Part shown: one piece after another, positions 16,127-25,629 of the stretch
Layout of the letters: each line of letters starts with the position of its first letter
How positions within the stretch are numbered: the stretch's first letter is position 1
Assembly (NCBI GenBank): GCA_017619315.1
Contig: JAFZSN010000011.1
Coordinates: 109,371-173,370, forward strand
DNA from: Candidatus Saccharimonadota bacterium
GTDB taxonomy: Bacteria; Patescibacteriota; Saccharimonadia; Saccharimonadales; Saccharimonadaceae
Length of the DNA stretch: 64,000 nt
Direction of reading: 5' to 3'
Translations under genes and position numbers: made by a program
Notes under the pieces: model-generated
Database searches by the model: none
Seen by the model: the letters and a program-made list of their open reading frames with translations, nothing else
What the model was told of the DNA's origin: nothing

Positions 16127-17431
16127 TTATTCGTAGCGCAATGCATCGATCGGGTTCTTCTTGGATGCTTTGCGGGCTGGAAGCGTTCCAGCGAGGAAAG
16201 CGATCAGCATAATAATTGCCACGATTCCAATCATCGTAAGCGGTTCAAAGATCGTAAGAGTGAAGGTCGGGAAATCTTTCAAGAAAGTTTCGTGGGCAAG
16301 GTTACTAGCAACAGTGCCAAGTATTATGGATACGATCACGCCGACAAATGATCCCCAGAAACCAAGCAAAATAGCTTCGGCCGAGAAGCTAAAGAACACT
16401 CGCCCGTTGCTCATGCCAAGGGCTTTGTCAAGACCAATCTCGCGAGTACGTTCTTGGACCGACATAAAGAGAGTATTGATGATACCAATAGAAGCCGCGA
16501 TAAGAGCGATGGCGCCAAAGATATTAAATACAATCAAAATTGCGTCAAAGAAAGTCCGGAACATTCCAACTTCGTCATCCACCGACATGGCTTTAAGACC
16601 AATTTCTTCAAGAGCAGCCTTCACTTCATCTATTTTATCGGGTTCGACATCGGCCGTAGCTTGGTAGCTACGATTAGTCTCGGCTGGCATACCTTCGAAG
16701 TTGATTTCGTTGATACGATTCCAGAGCGAGAGACTTCCACGGCTACCACCCATCGAAAGGATACCAGGAGCCTGAGTGCCGGTCACCTTAACATCTAAGA
16801 TGGTTTGGCATTTGCTGCGCTTAGTTGCGGTGTAGCACTTGAGGTTGCTCGGTACGGCAATTTGGATGGTTTGGTCGACTATTTCAGAAACATCCTCATA
16901 ACCTAGGGCGCGAGCTAAATCTTCATTTACAGCAATTTCGTATGGACCATCATCTTCAGTGCTTGGAGTGCGACCGTTTGACATATCAAACGAAATGCCT
17001 GGCACTACGAGGTTGAGAGCGAGGCGATAGCGTTTGTCGGTGCGATCGCTGGTCACGTAGTCAGCGGTAGAGTTGGCGAGCACGTGGAAGGATTTGATGC
17101 CTTCAATGTCACCGATTTTCTCAATCTGTTCATCTTTAATATAAACCGAAGCGTTGGAACTATCTTTGTCTTCAGTATATTCCTTTACGCCGTTGCTGCC
17201 CAGCAAATCCATCGCGGTGTCATAGGCCTCGGTCGGCATCATTTCGAGATAACCATCGCCACCCATGTTTGAAATTTGCTTGTCCATGAAATCGTTGACG
17301 CCGGCATTAATGGCGGAGTTCAAAATAATCGTAAAACTACCAATAAAGATGGCGAGAATAGTTAGAAAGCTGCGGATCTTGTTGCGCCAAAGGTTGGCGT
17401 TGGCGTCGCGGAGAATATCTAGAGTTTTCAT
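16127..17431 (-). CDS. ABC transporter permease, MacB/FtsX type
   Basis: A 434-residue permease: one N-terminal membrane helix (SFLTILAIFIGSFTIILNSA), a large extracytoplasmic domain (about residues 45-270), and three C-terminal helices, the MacB_PCD plus FtsX layout. RTREIGLDKALGMSNGRVFF is the conserved cytoplasmic loop of the family. These systems are mechanotransmission or export machines for peptides, lipids or lipoproteins. It overlaps the ATPase gene by four bases (ATGA). The 434 residues match the MacB-like two-gene form used in Gram-positive bacteria. Confidence 0.9.
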   Translation of the reverse strand: MKTLDILRDANANLWRNKIRSFLTILAIFIGSFTIILNSAINAGVNDFMDKQISNMGGDGYLEMMPTEAYDTAMDLLGSNGVKEYTEDKDSSNASVYIKDEQIEKIGDIEGIKSFHVLANSTADYVTSDRTDKRYRLALNLVVPGISFDMSNGRTPSTEDDGPYEIAVNEDLARALGYEDVSEIVDQTIQIAVPSNLKCYTATKRSKCQTILDVKVTGTQAPGILSMGGSRGSLSLWNRINEINFEGMPAETNRSYQATADVEPDKIDEVKAALEEIGLKAMSVDDEVGMFRTFFDAILIVFNIFGAIALIAASIGIINTLFMSVQERTREIGLDKALGMSNGRVFFSFSAEAILLGFWGSFVGVIVSIILGTVASNLAHETFLKDFPTFTLTIFEPLTMIGIVAIIMLIAFLAGTLPARKASKKNPIDALRYE

Positions 17432-18135
17432 TTTTTGCCTCCCTTCTTAACTTTTTCATCCGAAACGACGAGACCATCTGCGATGCGGATTTGACGTTTA
17501 CACTTGGCCGCAAGCTCTTCGTCGTGGGTAACAATGATTAACGTAATCCCCTTTTTGCGGTTCAAATCAAAAAGGATTTTCTCGATCTTTTCACCAGTAG
17601 CAGTATCAAGGTTACCGGTCGGCTCATCGGCGAAGATAACCTTTGGATTATTAACGATGGCGCGCGCGATACAAACACGCTGTTTCTGTCCGCCCGAAAG
17701 ATCACTGGCTTTGTTTTTAAACTTATCGTCGAGCTCAACCACTTCAAGCGCTTCCATAGCACGGCGCTTGCGCTCGCGACGGCTAATCCCAGCGATTTTG
17801 AGAGGCAAAATGACATTATTTAATACGGTGTCATTCGCGTTCATAAAAAAGCTCTGGAATACAAAACCAAACTCTTTGTTGCGCAAACGATTTAATTTGC
17901 GGTTTTTAAGCTTGCTGGTATTTCGGCCGTTTAAATATATTTCGCCTTCGGTTGGTTTATCGAGTAAAGCCAAAAGATGCATCAAAGTCGATTTACCGGA
18001 ACCAGATTTACCGACGATTGCGACGGATTCACCGGCCTCGATTTTGAGATCAATGCCTTTTAATGCCTCAAAAATAGTATCATTTTTGCCATAAATCTTC
18101 TTGAGGCCGTTAGTAGATAATAATGCGTTTGTCAT
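17428..18135 (-). CDS. ABC transporter ATP-binding protein, LolD/MacB type
   Basis: A 235-residue ATPase that powers the adjacent permease. Walker A GKSGSGKS (residues 42-49), a Q-loop in FGFVFQSFF, the signature DLSGGQKQRVCIARAI, Walker B VIFADEPTGNLD and the H-loop LIIVTHDEEL are all present. TATAAT is eight bases before the ATG, with no obvious ribosome binding site. Encoded immediately upstream of the permease with a four-base overlap, so the two form one transcription unit. Confidence 0.95.
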   Translation of the reverse strand: MTNALLSTNGLKKIYGKNDTIFEALKGIDLKIEAGESVAIVGKSGSGKSTLMHLLALLDKPTEGEIYLNGRNTSKLKNRKLNRLRNKEFGFVFQSFFMNANDTVLNNVILPLKIAGISRRERKRRAMEALEVVELDDKFKNKASDLSGGQKQRVCIARAIVNNPKVIFADEPTGNLDTATGEKIEKILFDLNRKKGITLIIVTHDEELAAKCKRQIRIADGLVVSDEKVKKGGKK

Positions 18136-18184
18136 AATTTCTAATTATATCCCTTTTTGCGGGGCGCGGCAAGTAAAGGGGCAT

Positions 18185-18218
18185 AAAAAAGAGCCCGCAA
18201 ACTTGCGGGCCTTTTTTT
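18185..18218 (-). terminator. Bidirectional-type terminator after the GH13 gene
   Basis: GCCCGCAA-ACT-TTGCGGGC-like stem with A run and T run on opposite sides; it overlaps the last bases of the GH13 stop codon. Confidence 0.8.
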
Positions 18219-19476
18219 AGACAACGTACTGTAGAAAGTAATTAAGACAAGAATTCTCATCTCTTTCTTGCCGCTCGTACTCAGCCAAAGGTACTGACAC
18301 TCTAGAATTGGCCCTGGAAATAGGGCGCAACTCTTCGAGCGATTCGCCACGCTCGAAGCGCATTTTGGTCTGCGCGTCGAGGCCGACCATCATTTCGTCT
18401 GTGAGCTCTTCCTTGTTTGGATTACTGAGCCCAAGCTCTTCACCCTGATAGATCACGATAGTGCGCGGCTTAATGAACTGCTCACCATTATAAATCCCGT
18501 GCAGGATGTCGATAGCCGTCTTGCCGTCGACGCCAGCCGCAGTTGTAAACCGCGGGCAATCATGCGACTCTATCACATGTGCGAACCCTTCCGGGCACCG
18601 CTCAAAGGCAGCTTTTACCGCAGCGAGATAGTCGTCAAGATTGCGACTAGTAACGGATTGGTCGTCGGTAATACTAAGGGTATTAACCGGCGTGTTGTCC
18701 ATCACAGCGTCCACCGGCGTGTTCTCGTAATAATACTTTACGAGATTACCACTAAGGTCGAGGCATTCCATTAGGAGATACATATTCGCTCTTTGGTCGT
18801 TGAAGACCGAATTGATCACCTTCGCCGCGAGCTTGCGGTGCTCAGCGTCAGCAGTTGCAAATGGGTCAAAGACGTCCGAAGACGGGTCCTTGTTGATGCA
18901 TTGCATCGCATCGAGACGGAACCCCGCGACGCCTTTCTTGGCCCAGTAGTCGACAATGCTCCGGAACTTGATAACGAGTTCGAGATTCGGGCTCTTGTCC
19001 AAACCTTCCGGGAACCAGTTCAAATCGGCCTGATCATCACTGAACAGGTGTAGATAACGGCGACCCTTATAGGGCGCCCATGAAGACTCCCCGTCAAATA
19101 GATTCTTCCAGCCCGGTTTGTCGGCTTTGCTCCAGCAGTAATACTCAGGTTGCGTTTTGAACCACCGATGAATCGTCGATGTGTGATTCAAAACAAGGTC
19201 AAGCAATATGCCGATACCGTAACAATTAGCCACGGCTATCAGCTGCTCAAACTCCTTTAAACTCCCGAAACGAAGATCAATTTCAGTGTAGTCAGCCACA
19301 TCGTAACCATGATCAGACCATGGAGACGTAAAAATCGGGCTGAGCCACAAATAATTGACGCCAAGTCTCGCAAAACGCGGAACGAAGTCAATGACTCTTT
19401 GCAATGCAGAACGGTCATCGCCATCGTATTGCGGATCGAGCCAAGAAATCGGCCATATTTGGTAAATCTTTGTCAT
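18217..19476 (-). CDS. GH13 alpha-amylase/alpha-glucosidase family protein
   Basis: A 419-residue (beta/alpha)8-barrel hydrolase acting on alpha-glucosidic bonds. The four GH13 regions are seen: DLVLNH (region I), GFRLDAM with the nucleophile Asp (II), LLMECLD with the acid Glu (III) and VIESHDCPR (IV). No signal peptide, so it is probably cytoplasmic. It is shorter than oligo-1,6-glucosidases (about 550) and seems to lack most of the C-terminal beta domain. A run AAAAAAGGAGGAATTTTTC supplies the ribosome binding site. Confidence 0.9.
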   Translation of the reverse strand: MTKIYQIWPISWLDPQYDGDDRSALQRVIDFVPRFARLGVNYLWLSPIFTSPWSDHGYDVADYTEIDLRFGSLKEFEQLIAVANCYGIGILLDLVLNHTSTIHRWFKTQPEYYCWSKADKPGWKNLFDGESSWAPYKGRRYLHLFSDDQADLNWFPEGLDKSPNLELVIKFRSIVDYWAKKGVAGFRLDAMQCINKDPSSDVFDPFATADAEHRKLAAKVINSVFNDQRANMYLLMECLDLSGNLVKYYYENTPVDAVMDNTPVNTLSITDDQSVTSRNLDDYLAAVKAAFERCPEGFAHVIESHDCPRFTTAAGVDGKTAIDILHGIYNGEQFIKPRTIVIYQGEELGLSNPNKEELTDEMMVGLDAQTKMRFERGESLEELRPISRANSRVSVPLAEYERQERDENSCLNYFLQYVV

Positions 19477-19664
19477 GCTGAAAAATTCCTCCTTTTTTCT
19501 TTTTTTGTCGCATGATAGTAAAAATGTACTAGGTCATATAATTATAACATAAAATGTATAAAAATCAAGAATAGCCAATATATTCATGTATCTCTGCCTT
19601 TGTTATCGGGCTCCAATTATATATTTTCAACTTCAACTCAGGTTTTTGATATAATATAACCAAT

Positions 19665-20390
19665 ATGGATGGTAAAGTATTCAATCGTGTCGAGAAAAAA
19701 TACCTCATCACGAATTCCGAAAAAAAGAAACTGATGAGTCTGATCAAAAAGCATATGAAGCCGGATAAATACCATGAATCTTTGGTTTATAATATATATT
19801 TCGATAACGATTCTTTTGATTTCATCAACCAGTCAATCGACTGGACCGATTTTAAGGAAAAAGTCCGCGCCAGAAGTTATGGCGGATACGACAGAGTCTT
19901 CTTAGAGATCAAAACGAAGATCCGTGGCAAAGAAAACAATATCGGCTACAAGCGTCGTGTCATGATTGCGCATAGCGATTTTAAGAAACTAATCAAAAAG
20001 AAAGCCTCTGTCGAAGAATTATCTAAGCAAGCCATCGAGACCGGCAACGATATCCAAATTGCTAAGGAAGTAGATTATTTAATTAACTATTTCGATCTAT
20101 CACCAAAAATTCTAGTTATATATAATAGGACGAGCTATAAAGGCGAAAACGATCTTCGTATCACGTTTGATGAAAAATTAAAATACCGTGACCATAATCT
20201 AGAACTAAAAAACAAAAAAAATGATAAAATATATTTTAAGGACGACCGTAATATTATTATGGAGATAAAAGCGGGCGGGGCCTTGCCGCTCTGGTTGGTG
20301 AAGAAACTATCAGAGCTAAAGATCTATCCACAGCGTTTTAGCAAAATAGGCAAGATATATCAAAAAATAAGAAAGGAGCAGAATGTTTAA
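19665..20390 (+). CDS. VTC domain protein (polyphosphate polymerase-like)
   Basis: A 241-residue VTC-fold protein. NRVEKKYLIT near the start, KVRARSYGG, FLEIKTKIRG and the C-terminal IIMEIKAGGALPLWL match the basic tunnel residues of VTC4-type domains, which polymerise phosphate from ATP; bacterial members are only partly characterised. TATAAT lies nine bases upstream of the ATG. It overlaps the next gene (DUF4956) by 8 bases, and a beta-helix protein follows, the recurrent VTC/DUF4956/CotH-or-carbohydrate-binding arrangement. Confidence 0.88.
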   Translation: MDGKVFNRVEKKYLITNSEKKKLMSLIKKHMKPDKYHESLVYNIYFDNDSFDFINQSIDWTDFKEKVRARSYGGYDRVFLEIKTKIRGKENNIGYKRRVMIAHSDFKKLIKKKASVEELSKQAIETGNDIQIAKEVDYLINYFDLSPKILVIYNRTSYKGENDLRITFDEKLKYRDHNLELKNKKNDKIYFKDDRNIIMEIKAGGALPLWLVKKLSELKIYPQRFSKIGKIYQKIRKEQNV

Positions 20391-21054
20391 TACAATATTT
20401 GATAATACCGTGGCCGGGATGAGCATTACTACGGGACTTATCTGTGCTGGCGTGGCGCTAGTTCTCGGTATCGTTATTGCCTTGACTCATATGAAGACCT
20501 CCCAGACCACAAAGGGATTTCTGATTACACTTGCCACTTTACCTTTACTCGTAATGGCGGTCATGATCATGATCAACGGCAACCTTGGCACATCGATCGC
20601 GATTCTTGGTGCGTTCTCGCTCATTCGTTTTCGCTCGATTCAAGGCCGCGCTAAGGATCTCCTTAGTGTATTCTTTGCCATGGCCATCGGCCTCGCCTGC
20701 GGGATGGGCCACATCTTATTCGCTGTCGTGATTACGGCAATTGCTGTCGTGGCAATTCTCTTCTTCTCCTACACCAAATTCCTAGAGCCCAACAAAAAAC
20801 AACGTGTTCTTAAAATCGTTGTTCCAGAAGATTTAGATTACGAGGAAGTATTTGATGATATTTTCAAAAAATACACCACCAAAGCAGAGCTAGTGCGCAT
20901 GAAAACCATGAATATGGGAAGTCTATACAAATTAACCTATGATATTACGATCAGAAAAGGTATCAAAGAAAAAGAATTTCTCGACGAGATTCGCGTCAAG
21001 AATTGCAATCTCAAAGTGTTATTATCTCACCCTTGCCTAGAAGAGGAGATTTAA
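20383..21054 (+). CDS. DUF4956 family membrane protein
   Basis: A 223-residue protein with four membrane helices in the first 130 residues and a cytoplasmic C-terminal domain (VLKIVVPEDLDYEEVFDD onward). The stretch LGAFSLIRFRSIQGRAKDL between helices is the family's most typical segment. DUF4956 proteins are almost always encoded with VTC domain proteins and may move or shape the product across the membrane; their function is not established. AAAGGAG stands just upstream of the ATG. Middle gene of a three-gene unit. Confidence 0.88.
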   Translation: MFNTIFDNTVAGMSITTGLICAGVALVLGIVIALTHMKTSQTTKGFLITLATLPLLVMAVMIMINGNLGTSIAILGAFSLIRFRSIQGRAKDLLSVFFAMAIGLACGMGHILFAVVITAIAVVAILFFSYTKFLEPNKKQRVLKIVVPEDLDYEEVFDDIFKKYTTKAELVRMKTMNMGSLYKLTYDITIRKGIKEKEFLDEIRVKNCNLKVLLSHPCLEEEI

Positions 21055-21056
21055 GC

Positions 21057-22697
21057 ATGGTATCGGGTGAGGATTCAAAAAGTTATCAAATCGATTCGCA
21101 AGATTATACGAGAGCGCGTAGCCATAAAAACCATTCTTTTGATGCCAGGTGGATTGTTCTGTTAGTGGCGCTAGTTGGAGTTTTTGTTCTGGCGATTGTT
21201 TATAATAGTTCTCACTCTGGTATCGATGCGAGTAGAATCGAAACTGGGCTTGATGTTGACAACGGTGACCTCGATATTAATTGGGGAAAATATGCCACAA
21301 CGGACATTAGATTACAAGATTCGGTAAATATCACAGAAGCCGGTATCTATCATATCTCGGGTTCTCTAAGCGGTGGCCAAATAAAGATTTCCGTTAAAGA
21401 GAACGAGCCTGTCAAACTGATTTTGGATAACATCAGCATTAGCAATTCCGATGGCCCAGCCATCATTTGTGAATCTGCCGATGACCTAGTGATTGATTTA
21501 TTTGGAAAAAATGAATTAGAAGACGGCACTAAGTATAGCGTTAACTATGACGAAGATGTAACCGGCACCATCTATAGCAAAGCTGACCTGACTTTTGAGG
21601 GTGATGGTACATTAAATATCACAGCAAATTATCAAGACGGTATCGTGGCAAAAGATGATCTTAAGTTCGTGAGCGGTACTTATGACATTGCAGCGGTTGA
21701 TGACGCAATCCGCGGTCGCGATTCGGTTTATATTAAGGATGGTGATTTCATTTTGTCGGCCGAATCCGATGCTATAAAAACTACCAATGAAGAAAACCCA
21801 CGTAAAGGATTTGTATTAATAGAAAGCGGGAACTTCAACATAACTGCTACGAAGAAAGGCATCAAGGCTATTTCGAGTATTTCGATCGAAGATGGTAATT
21901 TCACGATCGATTCCATTGACGACGCTTTGCACTCAGATAATTATATCGGCATCGCGAACGGTAAAATCGATATCAGCACAGGCGACGACGGTATGCACGC
22001 TGACCGGAAATTAATTATTGAAAATGGTGAAATCACGATTAGCAAATCATACGAAGGCCTGGAAGCGCAAAGCGTCAGCATCAGCGGTGGCACAATCAAC
22101 ATTACTGCTTCTGACGACGGCATTAATGCGGGCGGCGGCACGAATTCTGAAGATCAAACTATCGAACGTAAGGACCCATTTGACGCAGATGAAAACTGCG
22201 AAGTATTAATAACAGATGGCACTATACGCATCAATGCGTCAGGTGACGGAATTGATAGTAACGGTTGGCTATATATTGCTGGCGGCAGTACTATTATTGA
22301 TGGCCCAACAAACGACGGCAATGGAGCCTTGGATTCAGGTATGGGTATCGTGATGAGTGGCGGCGAAGTGCTCGCGATCGGATCGAGTGGCATGGCAGAA
22401 ACAATGAGTACTGCTTCGGCCGTCCCGAGCGTTAGCATATATCTACCCACCACGAAGCCATCAAATACCTTAATTGAGATCAAGGACTCCGATGGTAAGC
22501 TGATTCTTTCTCATACTTCGGCCAAGACATTTAGCCACATCGCGGCGGGAGCTCCAGGGCTCAGCATTGGTGAAGAATACACAATTTATTTCAATGGCGA
22601 GGAATATCAATCATTCTCCGTGACGGGCGTTACAAATACGGTTGGTAATGGCGCCATGAATAATCAATCAGCCCCACAAAGGCCAGGCAGAAGATAA
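21057..22697 (+). CDS. Exported beta-helix protein (Cthe_2159/DUF4353-like)
   Basis: A 546-residue protein with an N-terminal membrane anchor (WIVLLVALVGVFVLAIVY, about residues 32-50) and then a long repetitive parallel beta-helix. Each coil ends in a D-D-G/A turn (DDAIRGRD, DDALHSD, DDGMHAD, DDGINAG, GDGIDSNG), a pattern that can bind calcium, as in the polysaccharide-binding protein Cthe_2159. The tail is a small beta domain. The start at 21057 has GAGGAG upstream and lies two bases after the DUF4956 stop. Probably the surface-exposed member of the VTC module. Confidence 0.75.
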   Translation: MVSGEDSKSYQIDSQDYTRARSHKNHSFDARWIVLLVALVGVFVLAIVYNSSHSGIDASRIETGLDVDNGDLDINWGKYATTDIRLQDSVNITEAGIYHISGSLSGGQIKISVKENEPVKLILDNISISNSDGPAIICESADDLVIDLFGKNELEDGTKYSVNYDEDVTGTIYSKADLTFEGDGTLNITANYQDGIVAKDDLKFVSGTYDIAAVDDAIRGRDSVYIKDGDFILSAESDAIKTTNEENPRKGFVLIESGNFNITATKKGIKAISSISIEDGNFTIDSIDDALHSDNYIGIANGKIDISTGDDGMHADRKLIIENGEITISKSYEGLEAQSVSISGGTINITASDDGINAGGGTNSEDQTIERKDPFDADENCEVLITDGTIRINASGDGIDSNGWLYIAGGSTIIDGPTNDGNGALDSGMGIVMSGGEVLAIGSSGMAETMSTASAVPSVSIYLPTTKPSNTLIEIKDSDGKLILSHTSAKTFSHIAAGAPGLSIGEEYTIYFNGEEYQSFSVTGVTNTVGNGAMNNQSAPQRPGRR

Positions 22698-22764
22698 CTA
22701 ACGCATTATCATGATTTTGGAAAAAACATTATAGTTATGCTATAATGAAAAAAAGGAGGTACTC

Positions 22765-23748
22765 ATGCAATTAATTGTCATATTGCTTTCGACAGTGTCG
22801 GTACTTACATTTTTGTCCGGCGCAATTGTCTATTTTGGCTCAGCCAAGGCTGAGCGTGCGAAATCGGCCTTTTATTTTCTAGCGGCTATTTTTGCAACGA
22901 TATGGATGACCTCAATATCCCTATTCATGGTTGCAACCCCGGAGCAAGCAGAGATTATTAATTGGCGAGTCAACTGGACCTTTATTAGTGCAATTTTCCT
23001 TGATATAGCATTCCTTGGTTATGGGACGTGGCAAATGAAATACGGCAAATATGCTACGTCGTTTTTCTTTATACTGGGCCTCATCATTAGTATTATAATT
23101 GCACTTCATCCGGAGTATCTCTATAGTTCTATTGCCCTAGCCAATACAGGCAACAGTGTTACGATGAATATGAGCCCGCTCTATTTCTGCTATGTTGGAT
23201 TCTTCGGTGCAATTGTCCCGGTCATAGTAGCTTCATTCTTCCATCAATACTTAAAAAAGCGCAACAAAAACAGGAAAAATGGTGAAATAATGACAATGAT
23301 AAGCTTTGGCCTATCGAGCCTAATGGTACTGATTTTTAACCTAATTATGCCACTATTTGGTAATTGGAGTCTAATCTGGATCGGGCCGCTCTCGCTTGCT
23401 TTCACTATCCTCACTGTTTACCATACTATTCTAAGATACAGAATGATTAATCTATCATCGATTTGGCTCCGCATTTTCTCCTACGTAGTTGTAATCTCGA
23501 CGATCGCAATTATTTATATGATCGTCTTTTCAATCGTATTCGCCGCCTTGTTCAGAGGATCAACCCCATCGGTGGAAGTGATTGTGCTGAATTTCATCAT
23601 GATTCTATTCTTCATCGCCTTGATACCAGTCCTAAATGGGCTCACGGCATATATCAAGAATTTAATCAGTGGACAAAATACGAAACAATCCATAGCAAAA
23701 ACTGACAACGACAAGGACAAAAATGGAAGAACAGCCAACGACGCATAA
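22765..23748 (+). CDS. Membrane protein resembling the 7TM sensor region of histidine kinases, no kinase
   Basis: A 327-residue protein with about nine hydrophobic helices. The spacing and polar residues (FWMTSISLF-like third helix, WRVNWTFISAIF, the HP turn ALHPEYLYS, WIGPLSLAFTILTVYHTILRYRM) resemble the histidine-kinase N-terminal 7TM region. There is no H-box or ATPase domain: after the last helix only a short polar tail remains. GGAGG stands 6 bases before the ATG. Its stop lies 26 bases inside the CAP gene, so the two are probably co-expressed. Confidence 0.6.
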   Translation: MQLIVILLSTVSVLTFLSGAIVYFGSAKAERAKSAFYFLAAIFATIWMTSISLFMVATPEQAEIINWRVNWTFISAIFLDIAFLGYGTWQMKYGKYATSFFFILGLIISIIIALHPEYLYSSIALANTGNSVTMNMSPLYFCYVGFFGAIVPVIVASFFHQYLKKRNKNRKNGEIMTMISFGLSSLMVLIFNLIMPLFGNWSLIWIGPLSLAFTILTVYHTILRYRMINLSSIWLRIFSYVVVISTIAIIYMIVFSIVFAALFRGSTPSVEVIVLNFIMILFFIALIPVLNGLTAYIKNLISGQNTKQSIAKTDNDKDKNGRTANDA

Positions 23749-24691
23749 ACACAGTAGGCTTACCATACTTCTATCCATCAACGCTGCTGTGATATTAATA
23801 GTCGGCGTCATGGTGTCTAGTGCCATTAGGTCTGATAGCGACACCAACTTTAGGGTGGTCGACGAGCGGTCCGATACGGTTGAAGAGACGCCGGAAGAAA
23901 TTACATTATTCGAGTCTACGACCAGTTCAGAGAGTAATGCCTCGAATGATATTTACGCTGTAGGCAACGACGATTACGTATCGACTTCCAGTCACGAATT
24001 TGACAATACTCCCGTCAGCCCGAGTGAGTTATGGAATGAAAAAGCCATCACTATCTACGCTACTCCGGATATAGACATTTGTGTGGGCGGTGGTCTCAAG
24101 GATCTTGGTGAAATGTATTGGCAAACCTCCAACTCCAACGTGATTTCCGGTTTTTATGGCTCGGCGCGTACCTGGCTAGGTTATAATAATGAAACTTGTC
24201 GGTACCCAGTCATTAGCGGTCTCGGAGTTACCACAATCACGGCAGGGACATATGACGGCAAACGCAAAGATTCGATAGTGGTTAACGTAATTGCGCCACC
24301 AGTTCAGCAATGGGAGCGTGAAGTACTAACGATAGTGAACCGAATTCGTATCAAAAACAACCTCAACCAACTATCATGGGGTGCCACCTGTGAGGGCGCG
24401 GCACTTGTTAGGGCGAATGAAGCTATGGAGCTTTATGCCCACACGCGGCCAGATGGTTCGGATTGGTCTACGGCTTGCCCAGCACCGAATGACAATGGTG
24501 CTAGTGGAGAAAACTTAGCTATTGGCAACGCTGCGGTTTCGCCAGCTACAACAGTAGCGTTGTGGATGAGTAGCGAAACGCACCGTGCGAATATTTTGAG
24601 TCCGGAATACACAAATCTAGCCGTAGGATTCGTCTTTGATCCAAATTCCACCTACAGAACGTATTGGTCACAATTCTTTAGTACGTATTAA
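23723..24691 (+). CDS. Membrane-anchored CAP (SCP/PR1) domain protein
   Basis: A 322-residue protein: a short cytoplasmic N-terminus, one membrane helix (ILLSINAAVILIVGVMVSSA), a linker rich in Ser/Thr/Glu, a central domain at about 100-195 with two cysteines (DIDICVGG and NETCRYP), and a CAP domain at about 200-322. The CAP pocket residues are visible: YAHTRPDG, GENLAIG, SSETHRANI. Bacterial CAP proteins are extracellular; their activity is mostly unknown. It overlaps the 7TM gene at its start and the convergent serine hydrolase gene by four bases at its end. Confidence 0.85.
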   Translation: MEEQPTTHKHSRLTILLSINAAVILIVGVMVSSAIRSDSDTNFRVVDERSDTVEETPEEITLFESTTSSESNASNDIYAVGNDDYVSTSSHEFDNTPVSPSELWNEKAITIYATPDIDICVGGGLKDLGEMYWQTSNSNVISGFYGSARTWLGYNNETCRYPVISGLGVTTITAGTYDGKRKDSIVVNVIAPPVQQWEREVLTIVNRIRIKNNLNQLSWGATCEGAALVRANEAMELYAHTRPDGSDWSTACPAPNDNGASGENLAIGNAAVSPATTVALWMSSETHRANILSPEYTNLAVGFVFDPNSTYRTYWSQFFSTY

Positions 24692-25629
24692 TCATTGAGT
24701 GAACTATAATAATAATCTTCAATCTGTTTCCCTAGATTGGTGATTTTGGAAAACGGTACTTTATTTGACATCACGACCACGATAAAATGTCTATTAGTTT
24801 CTGGGAACTCCACGATAGCTGCGTCATGATAAATATTCCAATAGCCGCCATCGGGATTATAGTCCCAACCTACTTTATTGTATACATTTGCTTTCGAGAA
24901 ACCACTAGGAAGTCCTTGGCGCCAATTGTAAGTAGTAATTGGCTGCACTAAGAAAGAGTCCTTCATCCTTGCAATTAATTCCTCGTTGGTGATTTCTTCG
25001 TGTTTGTAAAATATCTGCATCATTTTCAAGATGTCGCGAGGATTCGAAATAAGACTACTGATGTCTGAGCCGGCGATATGGTAATCATCGGTAATAATCG
25101 TAGCTAAATCATCGCGCCCAATCATACCCCAAAGTGTCTCGGCGCAAGAGGAGTTCGATTCCCTGATCGCAAGATCTAAACATTCAATGATAGAGTATCC
25201 GGTACTACCAGCGGGACTGTCAGATTGCCATTCCCCGCTTTGGACTTTACGGTAGCCGTCGTATACTACGAATAGTTTATAAAGCGATGCTGTATTATAA
25301 CTCTCATCTGGGTTAAACTCACCGACTATTTCATCTCGATCCAAATCATATATAATCACACTTTTTGGACCACCGACAGAATTAGCCCAATCGTCGATCA
25401 CGGTCTGGAAACTAATCGCAGGCGGCAAAACCGGCTCTGGTTCCGGTTCAGGTTCGGGTTCAGCCTCATAAATAGAAGTATCTGGGTCGGGCGAGGTGTT
25501 ATCATTTATACCCTTGATGATGTAGCACGAGATGAGAGCTCCTGCGAAAACAAAAATAAATAAAAGACTAACGAGGAGTACAATGTTTGTCTTTACGGTC
25601 TTATGCTGATTAGGCGATTTAGAAACCAT
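24688..25629 (-). CDS. Membrane-anchored serine hydrolase, class A beta-lactamase fold
   Basis: A 313-residue exported protein with one N-terminal helix (NIVLLVSLLFIFVFAGALIS), an acidic Glu-Pro repeat linker (55-68) and a penicillin-binding/beta-lactamase-like domain. The SxxK motif is S115-L-Y-K118; RESNSSCAE could be the SxN motif and NKVGWD the KTG-like strand. The Glu166 loop of true class A enzymes is not obvious, so a peptidoglycan-related hydrolase is as likely as a lactamase. GGAG precedes the ATG. Its start overlaps the end of capA by 37 bases. Confidence 0.75.
   Translation of the reverse strand: MVSKSPNQHKTVKTNIVLLVSLLFIFVFAGALISCYIIKGINDNTSPDPDTSIYEAEPEPEPEPEPVLPPAISFQTVIDDWANSVGGPKSVIIYDLDRDEIVGEFNPDESYNTASLYKLFVVYDGYRKVQSGEWQSDSPAGSTGYSIIECLDLAIRESNSSCAETLWGMIGRDDLATIITDDYHIAGSDISSLISNPRDILKMMQIFYKHEEITNEELIARMKDSFLVQPITTYNWRQGLPSGFSKANVYNKVGWDYNPDGGYWNIYHDAAIVEFPETNRHFIVVVMSNKVPFSKITNLGKQIEDYYYSSLND

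Noticed and set aside
24688-25629. A true class A beta-lactamase (resistance gene)
   Set aside because: SxxK is present, but the Glu166 omega-loop motif and a standard KTG are not evident, and the membrane anchor and neighbours suggest an envelope role.
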